Assembly: GCF_003984625.1 (NCBI RefSeq)
Contig: NZ_RWKH01000027.1
Span: 1 to 64,000, forward strand
Length of the DNA stretch: 64,000 nt
Reading direction: 5' to 3'
From: Variovorax sp. DXTD-1
GTDB taxonomy: Bacteria; Pseudomonadota; Gammaproteobacteria; Burkholderiales; Burkholderiaceae_C
Below, piece after piece: positions 28,482-36,414 of the stretch (positions within the stretch are counted from its first letter, which is position 1; each line of letters opens with the position of its first letter). Position numbers and translations under genes: made by a program. The notes beneath the pieces were generated by a model that saw nothing but the letters and a program-made list of their open reading frames with translations, made no database searches and was not told the DNA's origin.

Positions 28482-30653
28482 TTGTTCAAGCAAAAAAAGT
28501 GCGCCGCGCTGGTGATGGCGCTGTTTCCCATCAGCTTCCAGAGCTTCGCGGCCGACGCGGAGCCTGCTGACGCCGCATCCGGCGCGAAATCGCTGGAGGC
28601 GGTGACCGTCACCGGCGACTGGCTGGGCACGCCCAGCGAGACGAAGGTGCTCGAGCATCCGGGCGCACGCAGCATCATCGAGCGCAAGCAGATCCAGGAA
28701 AGCGGCTCGAGCAGCGTGCGCGACGTGCTGCGCCAGGTGCCCGGCGTGCAGGTGCAGGAGAGCAACGGCACGGGCGGCAGCGACATCTCGCTCAACGTGG
28801 GCGTGCGCGGGCTCACCTCGCGGCTGTCGCCGCGCTCGACCATTCTGCTGGACGGCGTGCCGCTGGCCTATGCGCCCTACGGCCAGCCGCAGCTGTCGCT
28901 GGCACCCCTGTCGCTCGGCAGCCTGGAGGCGGTCGACGTGGTGCGCGGCGCGGGCTCGGTGCGCTACGGCCCCCAGAACGTGGGCGGCATCATCAACTTC
29001 GTGACGCGGGCGATTCCGAAGCAGTTTGCGGGCGAAATCGGTGTCGGCGTTGAAAGCGCCAGCCATGGCGGAGGCGTCAAGACCACGCCCACGCTGTTCG
29101 TGGGCGGCACCAACGAGAACGGCCTGGGCCTGGCGCTGCTGTATTCGGGCACGCATGGCGACGGCTTTCGCCAGAGCAACGACCACACCAGCATCGACGA
29201 CCTGATGCTGAAGGGCGAGTACCGCATCTCGAAGACCGACGACATTGCCGTGTCGCTGCACCATTTCGAAGGCAAGGGCCGCATGCCCGGCGGCCTGACA
29301 ACGGCGCAATTTGCCGTCAACCCGTTCCAGTCGGACCGCCCGTTCGACGAGTTTTCCGGGCGCCGCACCGACGGCTCGATCAAGTACACGCACAACGACG
29401 GCGTGAACAAGTTCGAGATGCTGACCTACTACACGGACTCGTACCGCAGCAGCTACCTCGAGCAGGAAGGCACCGGCGCCAACACCGGCAAGCGCCGGCT
29501 CACCACGGCTCCGCGCGACTACAAGACCTTTGCGATCGAGCCCCGCTACTCGCGCCTGATCGATTCGGGCAGCGTGGTGCAGGAAGTGAGCGTGGGCGTG
29601 CGCTACCTGAAGGAAGAAGCCTCCGAGGTGGCAACGCGCAGCAGTTACTACACGCCCACGCCCGGCTACAACGCCTACACGCGCGCGCAGCCGGCGTACC
29701 AGACCAGCAAGGGCGGCACGACCGCGCACGCGTTCTATATCGACGACCGCATCGACTTCGGCAACTGGACGATCACGCCCGGCGTGCGCTACGAGTCGAT
29801 CCGTTCGCACAACGATGTCTTCACCGTGGCGAACAACCGGGTCACCGGCGCGATCTATCCGAAGATCGATTCGAACGAGGTGCTGCCGACGCTGTCGGTG
29901 CTCTACCGCATGAGCGAGCGCTGGTCGGTGTTTGCGAACGCCGGCGTGTCGTTCGGCCCGCAGCAGTACGCCCAGCTTGCGCAGTCCACCAGCGGCCTGC
30001 ATCCCGAAAAAGCCAAGACCTACGAAATCGGCACGCACTACAAGGGCGAGGCCTGGAGCGGCGAGCTGACGCTGTTCAACATCAATTTCGACAAGGAACT
30101 GCAGCTGGCGCGCTCCATCACCGGCGATGTCGGCCAATGGACCGACCTGGGCGCCACGCGGCACCGCGGCCTGGAGTCGGCCCTGCGCTACGACATGGGC
30201 AGCCTGAGCGATTCGCTCAAGGGCCTGTCGCTGTCAGCGACCTACACGTACACGCAGGCCACCTCCAAGGCGGGCGCATTTGCCGGACGCGACCTGCCGT
30301 TCTATTCGCGCCAGGTGGCGACGCTCGGCGCCCGCTACGAACGCGGGCCGTGGACCTTCAACGCCGACGTGTACGCGCAATCGAAGCAGCGCTCGCCGGG
30401 ATCGCCCGACGACGGCGCGCGGTACATCACGCTCGAAGATTCGACCGGCCGGCTCGGCGACATTCCGGGCTACGCCACCATGAACCTGCGCGCGGGTTAC
30501 GACTTCGGCCCCTCGATGAGCAACCTGAAGCTGGCCGTCGGCGTCAAGAACCTGTTCGACCGCCGCTACTACAACCGCTCGGTCGACAACAACGGCGGCA
30601 AGTACGTGGGCCAGCCCCGCACGCTGTACATGCAGGCTTCGGTGGCGTTCTGA
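28482..30653 (+). CDS. TonB-dependent siderophore receptor (FecA-like)
   Basis: A 723-aa outer-membrane receptor with a signal peptide (ALVMALFPISFQSFA), a plug domain (VRDVLRQVPGVQVQESNG, ILLDGVPLAYAPYG, VDVVRGAGSVRYGPQNVGGIINFVT) and a 22-strand barrel ending in the aromatic C-terminus VAF. The region DYKTFAIEPRYSR and the overall length are reminiscent of ferric dicitrate receptor FecA, but no N-terminal signalling domain and no fecIR genes are seen, so regulation by a surface-signalling sigma factor is unlikely. Start codon is TTG 28482, supported by GAGGAG at 28471-28476. I see no convincing Fur box. Ligand unknown. Confidence 0.9.
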   Translation: MFKQKKCAALVMALFPISFQSFAADAEPADAASGAKSLEAVTVTGDWLGTPSETKVLEHPGARSIIERKQIQESGSSSVRDVLRQVPGVQVQESNGTGGSDISLNVGVRGLTSRLSPRSTILLDGVPLAYAPYGQPQLSLAPLSLGSLEAVDVVRGAGSVRYGPQNVGGIINFVTRAIPKQFAGEIGVGVESASHGGGVKTTPTLFVGGTNENGLGLALLYSGTHGDGFRQSNDHTSIDDLMLKGEYRISKTDDIAVSLHHFEGKGRMPGGLTTAQFAVNPFQSDRPFDEFSGRRTDGSIKYTHNDGVNKFEMLTYYTDSYRSSYLEQEGTGANTGKRRLTTAPRDYKTFAIEPRYSRLIDSGSVVQEVSVGVRYLKEEASEVATRSSYYTPTPGYNAYTRAQPAYQTSKGGTTAHAFYIDDRIDFGNWTITPGVRYESIRSHNDVFTVANNRVTGAIYPKIDSNEVLPTLSVLYRMSERWSVFANAGVSFGPQQYAQLAQSTSGLHPEKAKTYEIGTHYKGEAWSGELTLFNINFDKELQLARSITGDVGQWTDLGATRHRGLESALRYDMGSLSDSLKGLSLSATYTYTQATSKAGAFAGRDLPFYSRQVATLGARYERGPWTFNADVYAQSKQRSPGSPDDGARYITLEDSTGRLGDIPGYATMNLRAGYDFGPSMSNLKLAVGVKNLFDRRYYNRSVDNNGGKYVGQPRTLYMQASVAF

Positions 30654-30687
30654 CGAACCCCATGGGGGCGCATACACTCGCGCACCC

Positions 30688-31248
30688 ATGGCCCTTAAAT
30701 CCACCATCTTCAAGGCCGCCCTCGCGGTGGCCGACATCGACCACGGCTATTACGCCGACCATGCGCTCACCCTGGCGCGCCACCCGAGCGAGACCGACGA
30801 GCGGATGATGATCCGGCTCGTCGCGCTCGCGCTCAACGCCTACAAGCTGCAGGACGTGTGCCAGGGCGACGGCACGCTGGCCTTCGGCGCGGGTCTGTCG
30901 AACGTGGACGAGCCCGATGTGTGGCTGCGCGATTTCACGGGCGAGACCAAGCTGTGGATCGAAGTCGGCCAGCCTGAGGACAAGCCCATCATCAAGGCCT
31001 GCGGCAAGTCGGACGAAGTGAGCGTCTATTGCTTCAACCACGCGGCCGAGATCTGGTGGCGCGGCATCGAGAACAAGCTCACGCGGCCGCAGAACCTCTC
31101 GGTCTACCGCGTGCCGACGGAGGCCTCGCAGGCGCTGGCCGCGCTCGCGCAGCGCAGCATGCAGCTGCAGGCGACGATCCAGGAAAACACGCTGACGCTG
31201 GGCGACGGCACCCACAGCATCGACGTCGAACTGTTGCGCTGGAAGTAG
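30688..31248 (+). CDS. yaeQ: YaeQ family protein
   Basis: A 186-aa protein with the YaeQ hallmarks MALKSTIFKAALAVADIDHGYY, HPSETDERMMIRLVALALNA and DFTGETKLWIEVGQP. The structure of YaeQ resembles a PD-(D/E)xK nuclease fold. It has been linked to RfaH-type antitermination suppression, a role that remains poorly established. It lies downstream of the siderophore receptor with 34 bp between and its own ATG. Convergent with the DUF2007 gene. Confidence 0.93.
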   Translation: MALKSTIFKAALAVADIDHGYYADHALTLARHPSETDERMMIRLVALALNAYKLQDVCQGDGTLAFGAGLSNVDEPDVWLRDFTGETKLWIEVGQPEDKPIIKACGKSDEVSVYCFNHAAEIWWRGIENKLTRPQNLSVYRVPTEASQALAALAQRSMQLQATIQENTLTLGDGTHSIDVELLRWK

Positions 31249-31261
31249 CGCTCAAGAGGCG

Positions 31262-31567
31262 CTAGGCCGCCGGCATCATCGCGCCGCAGTGCCAGCATTG
31301 CTCGAAGCCACCTTCAATCCGCTCGCCGCAGGCGCACTGCCAGTTGCGCTGCGGCCGGTGCTGCGCCGCATGCAGCACTTGCCGGGCGCGCTCGAACTGG
31401 GTTTCATCATTGATCCAGATTTCGGGCAGGCACTGGTCGGGCGGCAGCTGTCCCATCACGGCGCCCAGGAATTCGCGCTGGACCGTCGCCTCGACGCCCT
31501 CCTCACGCAAGGCATGCACCCACAAGGTCGCAATCGCAAGGTTGGGCGCTTGGGCGAGGCGGCGCAT
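31262..31567 (-). CDS. DUF2007 protein with zinc ribbon
   Basis: A 101-aa protein. Residues 1-60 match the DUF2007 'putative signal-transducing protein' fold (PNLAIATLWVHALREEGVEATVQRE, PEIWINDETQFERARQVL). The C-terminus is a four-Cys zinc ribbon (CACGERIEGGFEQCWHCG). ATG 31567 is chosen because homology starts immediately after it. It follows the DUF3717/DUF1289 gene by 13 bp, so the pair is probably co-transcribed. Function unknown. Confidence 0.8.
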   Translation of the reverse strand: MRRLAQAPNLAIATLWVHALREEGVEATVQREFLGAVMGQLPPDQCLPEIWINDETQFERARQVLHAAQHRPQRNWQCACGERIEGGFEQCWHCGAMMPAA

Positions 31568-31580
31568 GCGGTGGCCTCTT

Positions 31581-32048
31581 TCAGGGCGTGTCGTCGGGCC
31601 CGAGGGGCTCGGCGGGGTCTTCGTCCGGCCATTGCGGCGGCTCGGCCTCGCGCGCCCGCTCGGCATATTTGTTGAAGCGCCAGGCCGTGTCTTCCATGGT
31701 GATGCGGCGCCACGTCACGCGCTTTTCGGCCGGCGACATGGCGGGCCAGTGCTGCACCTCGTCGAAGCTGCGGCCGCAGCCCTTGCATTGGTCGTCACCC
31801 TGGCTGGTGGAGCAGATGGCAATGCACGGCGTGTCGGGCGTGCTGTGGTACCAGTCGAGCCAAGCAGCCCAGGCTTTTTCAGGGAAGCCTTTTTCGTCGA
31901 CCTCGTCTTCATGGTGGAACACCATGAGCGCATAAACCTCTGCGAGCGCGCGCAATTCGGGCGCCAGCGTGATGCCGTCGGGCGAGGGACTCTTCTCGCG
32001 CCAATGGTTGATGGCGGCCTCGATGTCTGTGATGTGAATGGCGGCCAT
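31581..32048 (-). CDS. DUF3717-DUF1289 fusion protein
   Basis: A 155-aa protein made of two small domains. Residues 1-70 match DUF3717 (IHITDIEAAINHWREKSPS). Residues about 73-115 match DUF1289, a Cys-rich Fe-S or zinc-type motif (PCIAICSTSQGDDQCKGCGRSFDEVQHW). The tail is acidic and Pro-rich. This domain pair is, as far as I recall, common in Burkholderiales. ATG 32048 is preferred to an upstream in-frame ATG because the domain starts at once. Function unknown. Confidence 0.8.
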   Translation of the reverse strand: MAAIHITDIEAAINHWREKSPSPDGITLAPELRALAEVYALMVFHHEDEVDEKGFPEKAWAAWLDWYHSTPDTPCIAICSTSQGDDQCKGCGRSFDEVQHWPAMSPAEKRVTWRRITMEDTAWRFNKYAERAREAEPPQWPDEDPAEPLGPDDTP

Positions 32049-32230
32049 GGGAGAGAAAAAACAGCGAGCGGCGATCATAGTCCGGCAATGCCCCGCCGCT
32101 GCTGAAGGTTATGTGCGCTACCAAAAATGAAGCGCCGGCGGCCCTGTTCGCGCGCGCCTTGGGGCGTCATCCCCAACGCGCAGAAAACTTTTGGTTGCCA
32201 GGGCGGGGGCTCGATGATCTAATCCCCCCA
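32049..32230. other. Intergenic, 5' side of the TerC leader
   Basis: No gene supported. It must carry the promoter for the riboswitch-led TerC transcript, but I cannot assign -35/-10 elements with confidence. Confidence 0.4.
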
Positions 32231-32359
32231 CGAAGGGGAGTAGCTCCCGACTGCCGTCCACGACGGCGGAAAACGCCAGGTCGTCAATACGAAGCACAAC
32301 ACTTCCGGCCTGTCGGGCAACGCGTGCCTGCCGGTATGCGCTGTCGAGCAAGACCTTCG
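32231..32359 (+). ncRNA. yybP-ykoY (Mn2+) riboswitch
   Basis: The conserved parts of the yybP-ykoY aptamer occur in the right order: P1 5' strand CGAAGG (32231-32236) running into GGGGAGTAGC, an internal GTCGTCAATACG segment, and the 3' junction GCAAGACCTTCG, whose CCTTCG (32354-32359) closes P1. This class binds Mn2+ and often precedes TerC, MntP or P-type ATPase genes; E. coli alx is a TerC example. It lies about 175 nt upstream of the TerC start. Confidence 0.85.
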
Positions 32360-32387
32360 ATTTGAACCTGTGCGGGTTTGATCGAAG
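32355..32387 (+). promoter_or_regulatory. Candidate switching hairpin of the riboswitch
   Basis: CTTCGAT (32355-32361), which overlaps the 3' strand of aptamer P1, can instead pair with ATCGAAG (32381-32387). AACC and GGGT inside may extend the stem. The two folds are mutually exclusive, a plausible expression platform. No T-run follows, so control may be at translation or through Rho. Confidence 0.5.
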
Positions 32388-32533
32388 CGTTCCTGAATTC
32401 CCGGTTCCACCACCGGTCTTCGTCATGCTTCGAACAGCCCGCACGGGATGAATCGAAACGAACGAATGCGCCAAACTGCCGCCATTCCTCTTAGGATGGA
32501 TGGCCGAATGGCGCGCGAAGACAAGAGGAACCT

Positions 32534-33277
32534 ATGGAACAGTTCATGGCCCCGGAATTCTGGGTCGCGGTCGGTCAGATCATCATGATCGACATTCTTC
32601 TCGGTGGCGACAACGCCGTCGTCATCGCCCTGGCTTGCCGCAAGCTGCCGCCTGCGCAACGCACCAAGGGCATTCTCTGGGGCACTGCCGGCGCGATCAT
32701 ATTGCGCGTGATCCTGATCTTCTTCGCGCTCACGCTTCTTGCCATTCCGTTCCTCAAGCTGGTCGGCGCCGCGCTGCTGGTGTGGATCGGCGTCAAGCTG
32801 CTGGCGCCCGACCATGACGACGCGCACGGCAACATCCAGGGCAGCGACAAGCTGTGGGCCGCCGTCAAGACCGTGATCGTGGCCGACCTGGTCATGAGCG
32901 TGGACAACGTGATCGCCATTGCCGGCGCCGCTCAGGGTGCCGGCCAAGGCCACCAGATGCCGCTCGTGATCTTCGGCCTGCTCGTGAGCATTCCGATCAT
33001 CGTCTGGGGCAGCCAGCTGGTCATCAAGCTGATGGACCGCTTCCCGATCATCATCACGGTCGGCGGCATGCTGCTGGGCTGGATTGCCGGCACCATGGCG
33101 GTGTCCGATCCCGCGCTGTCGAACACCGCAGCCTGGACCTGGGTGCCGAAGGTGCCGCAGACCGACACGATCAGGTACGCCGCTGGCGTTGCCGGTGCAC
33201 TGTTGGTGCTGGTCATCGGCAAGATGGTGGCCATGCGTCGCCCGAAGGCCGCCGAAGAAGCCGCAACGACGAGCTGA
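32534..33277 (+). CDS. TerC family integral membrane protein
   Basis: A 247-aa protein with about seven transmembrane helices and the TerC signatures GGDNAVVIALACRKLP and DLVMSVDNVIAIAGAA, whose Asp residues in the membrane are thought to bind metal. TerC/Alx proteins export or handle Mn2+. The upstream yybP-ykoY riboswitch supports this role directly. AAGAGGA precedes ATG 32534. A conserved hypothetical gene follows after 80 bp. A second, differently regulated TerC paralogue lies at 52.5-53.2 kb. Confidence 0.9.
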   Translation: MEQFMAPEFWVAVGQIIMIDILLGGDNAVVIALACRKLPPAQRTKGILWGTAGAIILRVILIFFALTLLAIPFLKLVGAALLVWIGVKLLAPDHDDAHGNIQGSDKLWAAVKTVIVADLVMSVDNVIAIAGAAQGAGQGHQMPLVIFGLLVSIPIIVWGSQLVIKLMDRFPIIITVGGMLLGWIAGTMAVSDPALSNTAAWTWVPKVPQTDTIRYAAGVAGALLVLVIGKMVAMRRPKAAEEAATTS

Positions 33278-33357
33278 TCGCCTGCAGCAGCCACCGAGAA
33301 AATGCTCTTCCTCTATGGAAAAGTCTCTGCCACTCTAACTACTTGAAGGAGCGCCTC

Positions 33358-33822
33358 ATGGAAAAGATCATTCTCTATGTCGACGACGCTGGCTATGCCG
33401 CCGAGCAGTTCGCAGAACTCGCACCGGATGCCGGCAGCGTCGTGGCGCGCCATTGGGTACTGGTGGCCTGCGCTCCGCGCATGACGCACCGCATCAGCAA
33501 GTGGGTGAGCCACAGCGCGCGCGAGAACTGGCGCGCCAAGTGGTTCAGCAAGGTGCAGGCGCAGCTGCTGCCCATGCTCGAACGCAATGGCGGGCAGGTG
33601 ACGGCGGTGCTTGCCAAGGGCCCGCTGACCGAACTGACGCAGCAGCTCAAGCGCGAGCATGCGGCCACGCACGTGGTCGATGCGCGCCGCCCCAAGATCG
33701 GTGTCGACCTGGAGCCGGTCACGCACGAGCAGACGCCGCCGCGCCAGTCGGGCTGGGCGTTTCCCGGTGCCGTGATGGGCATGGGCGCGCTGCTGGTGCT
33801 TGCGAACGAACTGGCCGAATAA
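33358..33822 (+). CDS. Hypothetical protein, C-terminal membrane segment
   Basis: A 154-aa protein with a strong AAGGAG site 6 nt before ATG 33358. The main part looks like a soluble alpha/beta fold (MEKIILYVDDAGYAAEQFAE; HWVLVACAPRM; ATHVVDARRPKIG), perhaps distantly like universal stress proteins, and the C-terminus has a short hydrophobic stretch (FPGAVMGMGALLVLAN). I recognise no named family. Its position right after the TerC gene and before a strong terminator suggests it belongs to the same transcript. Confidence 0.75.
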   Translation: MEKIILYVDDAGYAAEQFAELAPDAGSVVARHWVLVACAPRMTHRISKWVSHSARENWRAKWFSKVQAQLLPMLERNGGQVTAVLAKGPLTELTQQLKREHAATHVVDARRPKIGVDLEPVTHEQTPPRQSGWAFPGAVMGMGALLVLANELAE

Positions 33823-33853
33823 GCCCCGCTTCAACGCAGCAAAACGTCCCCTG

Positions 33854-33893
33854 ACGAGCCCCGGTGCGGCAACGCCCCGGGGCTCGTTGTTTT
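33854..33893 (+). terminator. Intrinsic terminator after the TerC operon
   Basis: ACGAGCCCCGG (33854-33864) pairs perfectly with CCGGGGCTCGT (33877-33887), followed by TGTTTTA. An 11-bp stem and a T-rich tail. Confidence 0.85.
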
Positions 33894-33919
33894 AGGGCCG
33901 CTGGGGTATCCTGCGGCGC

Positions 33920-34273
33920 ATGCGAATCATCATCAAATGGCTGCTCAGCGCCGTCGCGCTGCTGGCGGTGGCCTACCTCTACAGCGGTGTCCAGGTCAAC
34001 AGCTTCGGCTCGGCGCTGATTGCCGCCGCGGTCATCGGCCTGCTCAACATGATCGTGCGGCCGGTGCTGGTGGTGCTGACGCTGCCGGTCACCATCGTCA
34101 CGCTGGGGCTGTTTCTGTTCGTAATCAATGCGCTGCTGTTCTGGGCCGCATCGGGCCTGCTGGGCGGCTTTCAGGTCAGCGGCTTCGTGGCGGCGCTGAT
34201 CGGCTCGCTGATCTATTCGCTGCTGGGGCTGGTCATCGAAGCCGCGCTGGGCGGGCTTCTTTCGAAGCGCTGA
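33920..34273 (+). CDS. Phage holin family / DUF (YvlD-like) membrane protein
   Basis: A 117-aa protein made of about four closely spaced hydrophobic helices (LLSAVALLAVAYLY; LIAAAVIGLLNMIV; VLTLPVTIVTLGLFLFVINALLFW; VAALIGSLIYSLLGLVIEAAL). The RPVLVVLTLPVTIVTLGLF segment is typical of the 'phage holin family 4'/YvlD group. In chromosomes these are usually not phage genes, and none surrounds it here. Start ATG 33920 follows the terminator of the previous operon by 27 bp. Function unknown. Confidence 0.85.
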   Translation: MRIIIKWLLSAVALLAVAYLYSGVQVNSFGSALIAAAVIGLLNMIVRPVLVVLTLPVTIVTLGLFLFVINALLFWAASGLLGGFQVSGFVAALIGSLIYSLLGLVIEAALGGLLSKR

Positions 34274-34306
34274 GCGAGAGCTCCCGCTCGCGTCACCCGA
34301 CCCAGT

Positions 34307-35872
34307 TCACCGCAGCGGCGGCTCTTCAGCCTGCCGTTTCACCATCGCTTCCACCGCCCGCGCGCGGGTGTCGATGATCGACGCCTCGTAGTGGTCGATG
34401 GGCGCACCGGGCTTGCGCACCAGTTCCTGCGCAGCCTTGAAGCGGTCGCGTGAGGCCGGATAGTCGAGGATGGCGACGTTGGCTTCGGCATCGGCACGCA
34501 CGGCACGCAGGGTGTCGTTCTGCGCACCGTAAAGATTGGCCAGCGCGCGCCAGGCGGTGGCGTCCCGCGGATGCGTGGCCACCCAGTCGCGCAGCACGGG
34601 CACCATGGGCGCGGGCTGGCGGGTGGCCACGGCGGCCTCGGCTGCGAGCAGCATCTCCGGCCGCTCCCTGGATTTCACGTCGAGCAGGGTGGCGGCCTTG
34701 GGGGCGCCGCCGCCGGCGAGCTCGATTTCGGCGTTGAGCCACCGCGCCAGCTTGGCGGCGGATGCGTCTTCGGCGGTGCGCGCAGTCAATCGCTCGGCCA
34801 GCGCACGCGCCGACCTGAAATCGCGCAGCTCCTTGGCCGACAGGGCTGCCGCGTAAAGCGTGCCCGCCTGCTGGGCCGGGCTGCTCCTGGCGAACTCGCC
34901 GCTCGAGGCGGCGTCGACCCAGAGCCGCAGCACATCGACACCCGGGCGCGTGAGCACCCGCGCGCGCGCCGCGATCATGGCGTGGTCCATCACCAGCGGC
35001 ACGGCCGGGGCCGCGTCCATGCGGAACTGGAAGCGCCCCTGCATGTCGGAGATGCGCTCCGACGTGAGCGGGTGGCTGCGCAGATAGGGGTACGAGCCGT
35101 TGTCGTTGAGGCGCGCGGCGTACTGCAGCTTCTCGAACATCGTCGCCGCGCCCTGCGGCGCGAAGCCCGCCTGGGTCATCACGCCAAAACCGACACGGTC
35201 GGCCTCGCGCTCCATGTCGCGCGAGAAGCTCAGCTGGTTCTGCATGAAAAGCGCCTGGCTGCCCATGATCACGGCCTGGCCCGCATCGGCGTTGCGGCTC
35301 TTGCTGGCCGCAATCATGCCGAGGATCAAGCCCGCCAGCATGAGCGGCATCTGCTTGCCCTGCCGGCTCATGATGCGCGAGATGTGGCGCTGCGTGACGT
35401 GCGAGAGCTCATGCCCGAGCACCGTGGCCAACTCGTCGCGGCTGCCCACGGTGGCAATCAGGCCCATGTTCAGGCCCAGGTAGCCGCCCGGCAGCGCGAA
35501 GGCGTTGATGTTGCGGTCTCGGCCCAGCAGAACGACCCAGGCAAAGCGCTCGTCGAGCTCGGGCGTGAGCTCGCCGCGCTCGCGGGCGGCCGTCATGAGG
35601 CGCTGCCAGATTTCCTGCACGTAGGCGCCGACCACCGGGTCGTCGATGTAGTCGGTGTCGCGATAGAGCTCGCGCGCAATCTGGTCGCCCAGCTGGCGCT
35701 CGGCGCTGGCCGTCATTTCGCCGCCGTCGCCCAGCCCCGGCAGCACCTGCAGCTGCGCGCGGGCAGGCACCGGCAGCACAACCTGGCACGCTATTAAAAC
35801 GGTAGCGCACAACGACCGCAAAGCGGGTGTGGCAGAACTTTTTTTCTTGGCAAAAGGAGTCAAGCGCGGCAT
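34307..35872 (-). CDS. bepA: M48 family periplasmic metalloprotease/chaperone
   Basis: BepA (YfgC) degrades or assists misassembled outer-membrane proteins such as LptD. A signal peptide (LCATVLIACQVVLPVPARAQ) gives a periplasmic protein of about 521 aa. The zinc site is HELSH at residues 154-158, with the third ligand in DMEREADRVGF. The C-terminal part (DFRSARALAERLTARTAED; DATAWRALANLYGAQND) looks like TPR helices. Start ATG 35872 preserves the signal peptide. It is divergent from moaC with 54 bp between starts. Confidence 0.92.
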   Translation of the reverse strand: MPRLTPFAKKKSSATPALRSLCATVLIACQVVLPVPARAQLQVLPGLGDGGEMTASAERQLGDQIARELYRDTDYIDDPVVGAYVQEIWQRLMTAARERGELTPELDERFAWVVLLGRDRNINAFALPGGYLGLNMGLIATVGSRDELATVLGHELSHVTQRHISRIMSRQGKQMPLMLAGLILGMIAASKSRNADAGQAVIMGSQALFMQNQLSFSRDMEREADRVGFGVMTQAGFAPQGAATMFEKLQYAARLNDNGSYPYLRSHPLTSERISDMQGRFQFRMDAAPAVPLVMDHAMIAARARVLTRPGVDVLRLWVDAASSGEFARSSPAQQAGTLYAAALSAKELRDFRSARALAERLTARTAEDASAAKLARWLNAEIELAGGGAPKAATLLDVKSRERPEMLLAAEAAVATRQPAPMVPVLRDWVATHPRDATAWRALANLYGAQNDTLRAVRADAEANVAILDYPASRDRFKAAQELVRKPGAPIDHYEASIIDTRARAVEAMVKRQAEEPPLR

Positions 35873-35926
35873 TCCTCGTCCATGGCTCGGGCTCGTATGA
35901 TGCACCTCCACACCGAACGTTCACAC

Positions 35927-36409
35927 ATGAGCTCCCTCACCCATTTCGATGCCCAGGGCCAGGCCCACATGGTCGACGTCGCGGCCAAGCCCGCCACCCA
36001 CCGCGTGGCCGTGGCCACCGGCCGCATCGAGATGCAGCCTGCGACGCTGAAGCTGATCGAATCGGGCACCGCAAAGAAGGGCGACGTGCTCGGCATCGCC
36101 CGCATTGCCGGCATCCAGGCCGCCAAGAAAACCAGCGACCTCATTCCGCTGTGCCACCCGCTGGCGCTCACGCGCGTGGCGCTGGCGTTTGCGCTGGCCG
36201 AAGAAGGCAGTGCGCCGCAGGTGGTGTGCACCGCAACCGTCGAAACCGTGGGGCCGACCGGCGTCGAAATGGAAGCACTGACCGCCGTGCAGGTGGCGCT
36301 GCTCACGATTTACGACATGTGCAAGGCGGTGGACCGGGGGATGCGGATCACCGACGTGCATGTGCTGGAGAAGCACGGTGGGAAGTCGGGCAGCTACGTC
36401 GCCGGCTAA
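35927..36409 (+). CDS. moaC: Cyclic pyranopterin monophosphate synthase
   Basis: MoaC converts the MoaA product to cyclic pyranopterin monophosphate in molybdenum cofactor synthesis. Conserved motifs are VDVAAKPATHRVAVATG, KKTSDLIPLCHPLALT and TGVEMEALTAVQVALLTIYDMCKAVDR, with the catalytic Lys region near the end (HGGKSG). 160 aa is normal. ATG 35927 matches the family N-terminus (LTHFD). No other moa gene is nearby. Convergent with the pglL-like gene with 5 bp between the stops. Confidence 0.95.
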   Translation: MSSLTHFDAQGQAHMVDVAAKPATHRVAVATGRIEMQPATLKLIESGTAKKGDVLGIARIAGIQAAKKTSDLIPLCHPLALTRVALAFALAEEGSAPQVVCTATVETVGPTGVEMEALTAVQVALLTIYDMCKAVDRGMRITDVHVLEKHGGKSGSYVAG

Positions 36410-36414
36410 CCCGC

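Noticed and set aside
32118..32474. 118-codon minus-strand ORF over the TerC leader
   Set aside because: It lies antisense to a well-supported riboswitch and has no ribosome site or family.
33920..34273. Holin-like gene as a sign of prophage
   Set aside because: No integrase, terminase or structural phage gene nearby; this family is common in bacterial chromosomes.
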